From the NCBI GenBank assembly GCA_047518225.1, contig JAKZRK010000115.1:1-11302 (forward strand): a stretch of DNA of 11,302 bases, written 5' to 3'. Source of the DNA: GCA-2731375 sp047518225. Lineage in GTDB: Bacteria; Pseudomonadota; Alphaproteobacteria; GCA-2731375. Within the stretch, counting starts at the first letter, position 1. Every line of letters begins with the position of its first letter. The translations under genes were made by a program, and so were the position numbers. Below, piece after piece: positions 6,012 through 11,302 of the stretch. The notes beneath the pieces are model-generated. The model worked only from the letters and a program-made list of their open reading frames with translations, made no database searches and was not told the DNA's origin.

Positions 6012-6944
6012 TTAAACCGGGTCCCAGCTAAACACGTCCTGACTGCGGTCCAGGGGTATGAAGCTGGATTGCATGGCCGGCATGGCGTGTTCGGCGATGG
6101 TTTCCGGTGTCCAGCCTTCGCTCCGCTGCACCGAGCGGATCGGCCGGGGCTGGCTGAACAGAAAGATTTCATTGTGCCGCACGCCAAAGATCTGCGCCGT
6201 GACCTCCGCGGCCGCGTCCGAGAGCAGGAACACCGCCATGGGCGCGATCTTGGCCGGCACCATGGCCTTGATCTTTTCCACACGGGCGGCCTGGGCCTCG
6301 TCGGCGATGGGGATGGTGCCGATCAGGCGGCTCCATGCAAAGGGCGAGATGCAGTTGGAGCGGACGCCAAAGCGCGACATATCCAGGGCCAGGGATTTGG
6401 ATAATCCCGCGATGCCCAGTTTGGCGGCGGCATAGTTGGCCTGGCCGAAATTACCCACAAGGCCGGAGGTTGAGGTCATGTGCACGAAGGCGCCGCTCTG
6501 CTGCTCGCGAAAGCGGGTCGCCGCCGCCCGGGCGACGTTGAAACAGCCCTTCAAATGCACGGCGATGACGATGTCCCACTCTTCCTCGGTCATTTTGTGG
6601 AAGATGACGTCGCGCAGAATGCCGGCGTTGTTGACGATGCCGTCGATGCGGCCATAGGTATCCACGGCCTGTTGCACCATGGCCTCCGCCGTATCGAAAT
6701 CGGCGACCGAGCCATAATTGGCGCTGGCTTCGCCCCCCGCTTCCTTGATATCGCCAACCACTTCCATGGCTGGGGTTCTGTCCGCGCCTTCACCGTCGGC
6801 CTCGCCGCCCAGGTCGTTGACGATCACCTTGGCGCCCTGGCTGGCGGCCAGCAAGGCGATGTCACGGCCGACGCCGCGCCCGGCGCCGGTTACCAGAATT
6901 ACCTTGTCCCTTAGCATCGCGCCGGCATTGATTTGTTCTGTCAT
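6012..6944 (-). CDS. SDR family NAD(P)-dependent oxidoreductase, HSD17B4-like
   Basis: A 310-residue short-chain dehydrogenase. The cofactor motif is T19-GAGRGVG26, followed by VIVNDLGG with D44, typical of NAD preference. NNAG is at 105-108 and the catalytic set is S158, Y171 and K175 (YAAAK). The long segment after the second strand (DLGGEADGEGADRTPAMEVV) and the extended C-terminus match the group related to the 3-hydroxyacyl-CoA dehydrogenase part of peroxisomal multifunctional enzyme 2. A hydroxyacyl-CoA or similar alcohol substrate is thus plausible. The open frame extends 40 codons further upstream to 7064, but that part lacks SDR character, and the Met at 6944 fits family length and start (MTEQ). 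It appears to be the first gene of the leftward operon and is divergent to the MDR gene. Confidence 0.88.
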   Translation of the reverse strand: MTEQINAGAMLRDKVILVTGAGRGVGRDIALLAASQGAKVIVNDLGGEADGEGADRTPAMEVVGDIKEAGGEASANYGSVADFDTAEAMVQQAVDTYGRIDGIVNNAGILRDVIFHKMTEEEWDIVIAVHLKGCFNVARAAATRFREQQSGAFVHMTSTSGLVGNFGQANYAAAKLGIAGLSKSLALDMSRFGVRSNCISPFAWSRLIGTIPIADEAQAARVEKIKAMVPAKIAPMAVFLLSDAAAEVTAQIFGVRHNEIFLFSQPRPIRSVQRSEGWTPETIAEHAMPAMQSSFIPLDRSQDVFSWDPV

Positions 6945-7012
6945 GACCTGTCGTATCCTCCGTGGCGTACATTTGGCGCGCCGTTGCGGTCGCCTGTAAT
7001 TTCGGGAGTCGC

Positions 7013-7040
7013 AACATACACCCAACGCCCGCAGAGGCAA
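7013..7040 (-). promoter_or_regulatory. Putative sigma70 promoter of the SDR-aldolase operon
   Basis: Reading leftward, a -35-like TTGCCT (7035-7040) and a -10-like TATGTT (7013-7018) are separated by 16 bp; each matches four of six consensus bases. It would give a leader of about 60 nt before the SDR start. It lies in the 187-bp divergent intergenic region (6945-7131), where I see no clear operator and no convincing promoter for the rightward gene. Confidence 0.35.
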
Positions 7041-7131
7041 GCAACGGCAATATTCGACGCGCATGGATTTGGCGAAGGGCAGGCGCTAAACTCTCTCCAT
7101 AATAATTCATCAGGCGATTGGAGGAATGGGG

Positions 7132-8139
7132 ATGAGAGCGGCAATCTTCAGCGAGCATGGCGGCGTGGACAAAATCAGCATCGGCGATTTTCCGGACCCG
7201 GAATGCGGCCCCGACGATGCCGTCATCAAGGTCCACGCCGTGTCGCTGAACGGCTTTGACCCCATGATTCTGGGTGGCACGACCAGCCTGAAGACACCCT
7301 TTCCCATGGTGCCGGGCGGTGATTACGCAGGCGAAATCGTGGAACTGGGGGCCAATGTCGGCGGTGATTGGGCCATTGGCGACAGGGTATGCCCCCATCC
7401 CTTTGTCCCCAGCGAGGGGATGACGGGCGAGACGCGCCTGGGCGCGGCGGCCGAATTTGCCCGTATCCCGGCCAGTCATCTGATCCGGACCCCCGATGCG
7501 GTCAGCGACGACGATGCCGCCGCCCTGCCCATCGCCTATGGCACCGCCTACCGCATGATGCTCACCCGCGGCAAGGTCAAGGCGGGGGAAATGGTGTTGA
7601 TCCTTGGCGCCACGGGCGGCGTGGGCACCTGTTGCGTACAACTCGCCAAGGCCGCCGGGGCCACGGTCATCGTCACCGGCAGTGCGGAATGGAAGCTGGA
7701 TAAGCTAAAGGAACTGGGCGCCGATCATGTGATCGATACCTCGAAGGAAGATCTCGTTGCCGCCACCCACGCCATCGCCGGCAAGCCCCGGCTGTGGGTC
7801 GGCGGCGGCGTCGATGTGATTATCAATTACATTGGCGGGGAAACCTGGGCCCAGTCATTGCGCTGCCTGGCGCCGGACGGTCGCATGCTGACTTGCGGCG
7901 CCACCGCCGGATACGCCCCGCCCACGGACATCCGTTACATCTGGACCTACGAGCAGAACATCATCGGCTCGAATGGCTGGACCACGGAAGAACAGATCGC
8001 GGTTCTGGACATGGTGGCGCGGAAAGAACTTATACCGGTTATCCACGCGGTCCGCCCGCTCGATCAGATCGCGCCGTCCATTCAGGAACTGATTGACCGC
8101 AGCATCGTAGGGAAGACCATCATCCGCCCCCAGGAATGA
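7132..8139 (+). CDS. MDR-superfamily NADPH:quinone reductase-like oxidoreductase
   Basis: A 335-residue medium-chain dehydrogenase/reductase. The catalytic domain has MVPGGDYAGEIVELG (59-73) and IGDRV (82-86). The nucleotide-binding domain carries G159-ATGGVG165 followed by QLAKAAGATVIVTG, the AxxGxxG form of quinone oxidoreductases, enoyl reductases and crotonyl-CoA-type reductases. The Cys and His ligands for catalytic zinc are absent (AVSLNGFDPMILGG occupies the place), so it is a zinc-free reductase. An ATG six bases upstream (7126) abuts the GGAGGA at 7120-7125. The ATG at 7132 is better spaced from that site, so MRAAIF is the likely start. It leads a rightward run with the sulfatase (92-bp gap) and the amidohydrolase. 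The substrate is unknown; an enoyl-CoA, enone or quinone is typical. Confidence 0.88.
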   Translation: MRAAIFSEHGGVDKISIGDFPDPECGPDDAVIKVHAVSLNGFDPMILGGTTSLKTPFPMVPGGDYAGEIVELGANVGGDWAIGDRVCPHPFVPSEGMTGETRLGAAAEFARIPASHLIRTPDAVSDDDAAALPIAYGTAYRMMLTRGKVKAGEMVLILGATGGVGTCCVQLAKAAGATVIVTGSAEWKLDKLKELGADHVIDTSKEDLVAATHAIAGKPRLWVGGGVDVIINYIGGETWAQSLRCLAPDGRMLTCGATAGYAPPTDIRYIWTYEQNIIGSNGWTTEEQIAVLDMVARKELIPVIHAVRPLDQIAPSIQELIDRSIVGKTIIRPQE

Positions 8140-8157
8140 ACCGGAAACCATTTGAAC

Positions 8158-8180
8158 GCCGGGCCGGAAGGGCGGCCGGC
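8158..8180 (+). other. GC-rich hairpin in MDR-sulfatase gap
   Basis: GCCGGGCCG (8158-8166) can pair with CGGCCGGC (8173-8180), giving eight base pairs with one bulged G and a 6-nt loop. No T-run follows, so it is not a standard intrinsic terminator. It may partly attenuate transcription or protect the upstream transcript. Nothing else is seen in the 92-bp gap except the sulfatase ribosome binding site GGAGGG. Confidence 0.3.
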
Positions 8181-8231
8181 TTGGTGACCCTATGAACATC
8201 GAAAATTGCCGAAACAATCGGAGGGCATGCC

Positions 8232-9764
8232 ATGGGACGCAAAATCCTGCTGATCACCACGGACCAGCAGCGCCATGATGCCTTGGGCTGTACTGGCGGC
8301 ACGGTGGCGCGGACGCCGGCAATCGACCGCCTGGCCGCGGCTGGGCTGAACTTTCGCCAGGCGCGCAACCAGAACACTGTCTGCATGCCAGAACGCGCGA
8401 CCATTCTGACCGGGCAATATATCCGCACTCACGGCGTCACATCGAACGGCATCCCGTTGCCCGGGGACGCGCCCAACCTGGCGGCCTATCTGCACGGGCA
8501 CGGCTACCGTACGGCGCTGCTGGGCAAGGCGCATTTCGAGCCCGCCTCGCACACCGATTATTTCGAGAACTGGGCCGCCAGCCGTGGCGAGACGGGCCCC
8601 CACCGCGGCTTCGAACGTATGGAGCTGTGCGGTCACACCGGGCGCCCGGGCCGCAGCCTGACCCACTATCCGCGCTGGCTGCGCGAGGGCTATCCCGGCG
8701 AAGTCGATGGCTTTCACGAATATACCGCCGCGGGCGGACCCAGCGGGCGCGGCGGCGGCGACACCTTGGCGCCGCAAGTCTGGCATAATCCGATCCCCCG
8801 CGGGCATTATCACACGGACTGGACGGCCGAGCGCACCATCGCCTTTCTGGATACCCTGGACGCCGGCGACGATTGGTTCGTCTGGATGAGCTTTCCCGAT
8901 CCGCATCATCCCTGGGATCCGCCGCAGGATGAGCTCAAACGGGTGGACTGGCGCGATCTTGAACTGCCGGCAGGCTATCCGGGTTCGCCGGAACGGACGG
9001 CGGAGATCCTGGCCGGCAAGCCACACCACTGGCTGGCATGGTATGAAGGGCGCGGGCAGTTTAATTTCGAAGTCCCCGCCGACTTCGTGCCCGCACGGTT
9101 GACGCCGGATCAGATCCGCGAAGTCAACGCCATGGTGCATGTGGAGAACGAATTGATCGACGAGGCCGTGGGCCGGGTCGTGGGCCACATCGAGGCACTT
9201 GGCTGGGGCGCCGACACGGATTTCTTCTACACGACGGACCACGGCGAGTTTCAGGGTGATTTCGGCATGCTGTTCAAGGGGCCGTATCACGTGGAGGCGC
9301 TGATGCGGCTGCCATTCATTTGGCGCCCGGCACCAAGCGCGGGGATCGCGCCGGGGGAGATCCACGCGCCCGTCGGGCACGTGGATTTGGCGCCGACGAT
9401 CTGCGGCCTTGCCGGATTGGCGATTCCCGATTGGATGCAGGGCGCGCCGTTACCTACCCGGGAGGAAGCCGCCGGCGGGCATGAACGTACGATCACCGAA
9501 TGGCAGGACGGCTTCGCCGGCAAGGATATCGTCATGCGCACGTTGTACCGCGACGGCCATATCTGCACGGTCTACGAAAAGACCAATTACTACGACAGCG
9601 ATGACGTGGGCGAACTCTACGATCTGTCCGAAGACCCCTTGCAATGGCACAACCTGTGGGCCGACCACGCGTGCCAAGGGTTGAAATCGGACCTTATCGC
9701 CGACCTTTATGACAATCTGCCCCCCGGCCGGACCGAGCCCCTGGAAAAGGTCGCTCAGGTTTAA
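8232..9764 (+). CDS. Type I sulfatase / alkaline-phosphatase-superfamily hydrolase
   Basis: A 510-residue sulfatase-family hydrolase (PF00884). The N-terminal metal site is TTD11-Q12-QRHDALG, with Gln in place of the second Asp of the common DD pair. The active-site signature is C51-M-P-E-R55-ATILTGQY, which fits CxPxR, so C51 should be converted to formylglycine. Further active-site elements are LLGK99-AH101, FPDPH225-H226-PWDPP, TTD336-H337-GEF and FK349-GPYH. No signal peptide is present, so it should act in the cytoplasm on an imported small substrate rather than on polymer outside. Relatives include arylsulfatases, choline sulfatases and phosphonate or phosphodiester hydrolases; the sequence alone does not choose between sulfate and phosphonate esters. 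The start has GGAGGG (8220-8225) six bases upstream. No formylglycine-generating enzyme is encoded in the window. Confidence 0.9.
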   Translation: MGRKILLITTDQQRHDALGCTGGTVARTPAIDRLAAAGLNFRQARNQNTVCMPERATILTGQYIRTHGVTSNGIPLPGDAPNLAAYLHGHGYRTALLGKAHFEPASHTDYFENWAASRGETGPHRGFERMELCGHTGRPGRSLTHYPRWLREGYPGEVDGFHEYTAAGGPSGRGGGDTLAPQVWHNPIPRGHYHTDWTAERTIAFLDTLDAGDDWFVWMSFPDPHHPWDPPQDELKRVDWRDLELPAGYPGSPERTAEILAGKPHHWLAWYEGRGQFNFEVPADFVPARLTPDQIREVNAMVHVENELIDEAVGRVVGHIEALGWGADTDFFYTTDHGEFQGDFGMLFKGPYHVEALMRLPFIWRPAPSAGIAPGEIHAPVGHVDLAPTICGLAGLAIPDWMQGAPLPTREEAAGGHERTITEWQDGFAGKDIVMRTLYRDGHICTVYEKTNYYDSDDVGELYDLSEDPLQWHNLWADHACQGLKSDLIADLYDNLPPGRTEPLEKVAQV

Positions 9765-9822
9765 CGGGCTGTTGTCTGATACAGTGGGCGGCTGATTAAA
9801 ACCGCGGACACGGGAGACATAA

Positions 9823-10863
9823 ATGGCAGCGAATATGGGACAAACGGCCCCGGACGATAGCTGGCTCGCCAGGCTCGAGGAGCCGATCCTGGAGCCGGAC
9901 CTGGCCATCGTCGATCCGCACCATCACCTTTGGCTGCGCAACGGCCACACCTATTTGATGCCGGAACTTGCCGCCGACCTGGCCAGCGGCCACGACATTG
10001 CCGCCACGGTCTTTGCCGAATGCCATTCCATGTACCGCCAAGAGGGGGAGGGGCCGCAGGCGGAACGTTCCCTGGGCGAAACGGAGTTCGTGGCGGGCCA
10101 GGCGGCCATGAGCGCCGGCGGCCAATTCGGCACCGCGCGGGCCTGTGCGGTGATGTTCGGCAACGTGGACATGACCTTGGGCGCGGCAGTCGAGCCCCTG
10201 CTGGAGCGGCATATGGCGGCCGCCGGCGGCCGCTTTCGGGGTGTCAGATACTCCACCGGCTGGGACCCGGACGACGGCATTCACAACGTTGCCCCGTCCC
10301 CCCGCATGCTGGCCGACGGGCGGGTCAGGCAGGCGGCGGGCGTGTTGGCGGCCCTGAACCTCAGCTTCGATTGCTGGCTCTACCACCCGCAGCTAGACGA
10401 GGTTGGTGAACTGGCGGATGCTTTCCCCGATCTGACGATCGTCCTCAACCACGTGGGCAGCCCCATCCTCGGCGGCCCTTACCGGGGCAAGAGGGAGGAG
10501 GTGTTCGAAGACTGGCGCGGCCGCATCCGCCGCGTCGCCCGGCGCCAGAATGTCTATGTCAAACTCGGCGCCCTGCCCATCCGCATGCCCGGCTTCGAGG
10601 GCGATCGAAGCCTGCCGCCCGGCTCGGAGGAAGTGGCGGCGGCCTGGCGCCCCTGGATCGAGACCTGCATCGAAGCCTTCGGCGCGCGCCGCGCCATGTT
10701 CGAATCCAATTTCCCCGTCCAGAAACGCTGGTGCAGCTACCAGGTCTGTTGGAACGCCTTTAAACGCCTGGCCGCCGGTGCAACGGCGGCGGAGAAGCGG
10801 GACCTGTTCGCCGGCGCCGCCGCGCGGGCGTACCGGATGGAGGGCACGGCCAACGATTTCTAG
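9823..10863 (+). CDS. Amidohydrolase family (Amidohydro_2) metal-dependent hydrolase
   Basis: A 346-residue TIM-barrel hydrolase of the Amidohydro_2 (PF04909) family, which includes sugar lactonases, 2-pyrone-4,6-dicarboxylate lactonase and related decarboxylases. The metal-site HxH is in D31-PHHHLW (H33, H35). Other barrel histidines are H188 (LYHPQLDE) and H210 (VLNHVGSP), and VKLGAL (246-251) is typical. The last-strand motif is E294-SNFPVQK, with Asn296 where many amidohydrolases have the catalytic Asp. The start is supported by GGAG seven bases upstream of ATG 9823. It follows the sulfatase by 58 bp on the same strand and probably hydrolyses a lactone or related ester in the same pathway. 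Its TAG stop shares the CTAG palindrome with the stop of the convergent downstream gene. Confidence 0.88.
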   Translation: MAANMGQTAPDDSWLARLEEPILEPDLAIVDPHHHLWLRNGHTYLMPELAADLASGHDIAATVFAECHSMYRQEGEGPQAERSLGETEFVAGQAAMSAGGQFGTARACAVMFGNVDMTLGAAVEPLLERHMAAAGGRFRGVRYSTGWDPDDGIHNVAPSPRMLADGRVRQAAGVLAALNLSFDCWLYHPQLDEVGELADAFPDLTIVLNHVGSPILGGPYRGKREEVFEDWRGRIRRVARRQNVYVKLGALPIRMPGFEGDRSLPPGSEEVAAAWRPWIETCIEAFGARRAMFESNFPVQKRWCSYQVCWNAFKRLAAGATAAEKRDLFAGAAARAYRMEGTANDF

Positions 10864-11168
10864 CTTTGTAAACTGTTGATCGACAGCTCTTGCCGCAGTT
10901 CGCGGGTTGCCTCTTCCTTGTAATCCTCCAGCGGAATGCCGGTACCATCGGCGATCTTCACCACCGCGCTGAACGAGGCGATGGTGGCGCAGGCATCGAC
11001 AAAGGCGGCATCCCCCAGACTTTCGCGCACTGCCCGGCGCGCCGCGGCCATGGCGGCATCCCCGCCCCCATGAACGGCCTCCACCAGATCGATCAGGATT
11101 TGGCCGTGGGCTACGCTGCCGGCCCCGCCACCCGCCATCACGATGGCCGAGAGGTCATATTGATCCAC
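10860..11168 (-). pseudogene. AhpD/carboxymuconolactone decarboxylase-like protein, 5'-truncated by IS
   Basis: The reading frame gives about 102 residues whose C-terminal part (FVDACATIASFSAVVKIADGTGIPLEDY) resembles the helix and tail of AhpD/CMD-like or peroxidase-related proteins, which are usually longer at the N-terminus. The only near-terminal start is a GTG at 11166-11168, exactly at the border of the IS4-family element. No ribosome binding site precedes it, and the upstream in-frame sequence is IS DNA with a stop soon after. The most likely reading is that an insertion removed or separated the 5' part. No His or Cys pair of an AhpD active site is visible in the remaining part. It converges with the amidohydrolase gene and the two stops overlap. 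The family call is moderate; the truncation is better supported. Confidence 0.55.
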
Positions 11169-11302
11169 TAGTGTCCGGTTAAAAATCGAATAAATTCAAT
11201 TGGTTGGTTATTTGCGAAGCGTTGCATCTGTTTTCGTCTCCCGCAAGTGCTTGATGTATGGGCATTTTCTCGAAGAGGGTCACCGAGAGGATCTGTAACA
11301 AA
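11169..11302 (-). mobile_element. 3' end of an IS4-family insertion sequence, partial
   Basis: The right edge lies within an IS4-family element of the DUF4372-containing transposase group. Its end reads TAGTGTCCGGTTAAAA into the element, and the transposase stop lies about ten bases inside this border, as is common for this group. The element's other end and any target duplication are outside the window. The border at about 11169 coincides with the abrupt beginning of the AhpD/CMD-like reading frame. Confidence 0.8.
11179..11302 (-). CDS. IS4-family transposase (DUF4372 type), C-terminal fragment
   Basis: The last 40 codons of a transposase are present, reading leftward from the window edge and ending in TAA at 11179-11181. 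The peptide begins LLQILSVTLFEKMPIHQAL and ends TNQLNLFDF. The LQILSVTLFEK block and the NQLNLFDF tail are characteristic of IS4-family transposases carrying an N-terminal DUF4372 domain. The DDE catalytic residues lie outside the window. The coding direction points toward the truncated AhpD/CMD-like frame, so read-through from the IS could reach it. Confidence 0.85.
   Translation of the reverse strand, partial: LLQILSVTLFEKMPIHQALAGDENRCNASQITNQLNLFDF

Noticed and set aside
5267..6031. 254-codon plus-strand frame opposite the aldolase gene
   Set aside because: The composition is His/Arg/Gln-rich shadow peptide, and the opposite strand encodes an intact HpcH/HpaI aldolase.
6945..7064. N-terminal 40-codon extension of the SDR gene
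   Set aside because: The extension is Arg/Cys-rich and unlike any SDR start, and it would cover the likely promoter. The Met at 6944 gives the normal family length.
8190..9380. Long 396-codon open frame on the minus strand opposite the sulfatase gene
   Set aside because: The translation has no recognisable family features. The plus-strand frame has complete sulfatase motifs and a good ribosome binding site, so the minus frame is a GC-bias shadow.
1..11302. Composite transposon formed by the two flanking insertion sequences
   Set aside because: The two elements belong to different families and share no long matching end. Only a 9-bp TGTCCGGTT is common to both ends (inverted), which can be chance.
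1..11302. CRISPR arrays, tRNA or rRNA genes
   Set aside because: I saw no regularly spaced identical repeats, no cloverleaf-like sequence with a recognisable T-arm, and no rRNA signature in the window.

Overview
The window looks like accessory chromosomal DNA from a GC-rich proteobacterium, most likely an alphaproteobacterium of the Rhodospirillales type. This is inferred from protein style (AsmA, HSD17B4-like SDR, ArsR/DUF899 pair), GC-rich third codon positions and good Shine-Dalgarno sites; no rRNA or other phylogenetic marker is present. Both window edges lie inside insertion sequences of two different kinds, so the piece is probably a whole contig that broke at repeated elements.

Layout, left to right. 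1-~145: outward-facing 5' end of an IS transposase gene with iterated terminal repeats. 221-2251 (+): an AsmA-family envelope protein. 2293-3379 (-): an ArsR-type repressor followed by a DUF899 thioredoxin-like protein, preceded by two matching operator-like sites. 3571-6944 (-): a four-gene run transcribed leftward, SDR dehydrogenase -> HpcH/HpaI aldolase -> D-2-hydroxyacid dehydrogenase -> HAD-IIIA phosphatase. The last three are tightly packed. 7132-10863 (+): a divergent run, zinc-free MDR oxidoreductase -> type I sulfatase -> Amidohydro_2 hydrolase. 10860-11168 (-): the C-terminal part of an AhpD/CMD-like protein that ends abruptly at the border of an IS4-family element. 11169-11302: the 3' end of that element, carrying the last 40 codons of its transposase.

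The two divergent operons share a 187-bp intergenic region and hold enzyme types that could form a catabolic route: ester or sulfate removal, lactone or ring hydrolysis, redox steps, and aldol cleavage of a 2-oxo acid. The substrate cannot be read from the sequence, and no transporter, dehydratase or dedicated regulator is visible. A sulfated sugar acid or an aromatic-derived compound are both possible.

The most unusual DNA-level signals are three. First, a perfect 18-bp-arm palindrome sits inside the hydroxyacid dehydrogenase coding region without changing its length. Second, a diverged 31-bp repeat with a small hairpin straddles the stop codons of two unrelated minus-strand genes. Third, a tandem AGTCAACC-N7-TGATTAAA operator pair lies in front of the ArsR gene. 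I found no convincing evidence for a wholly new multi-gene system.
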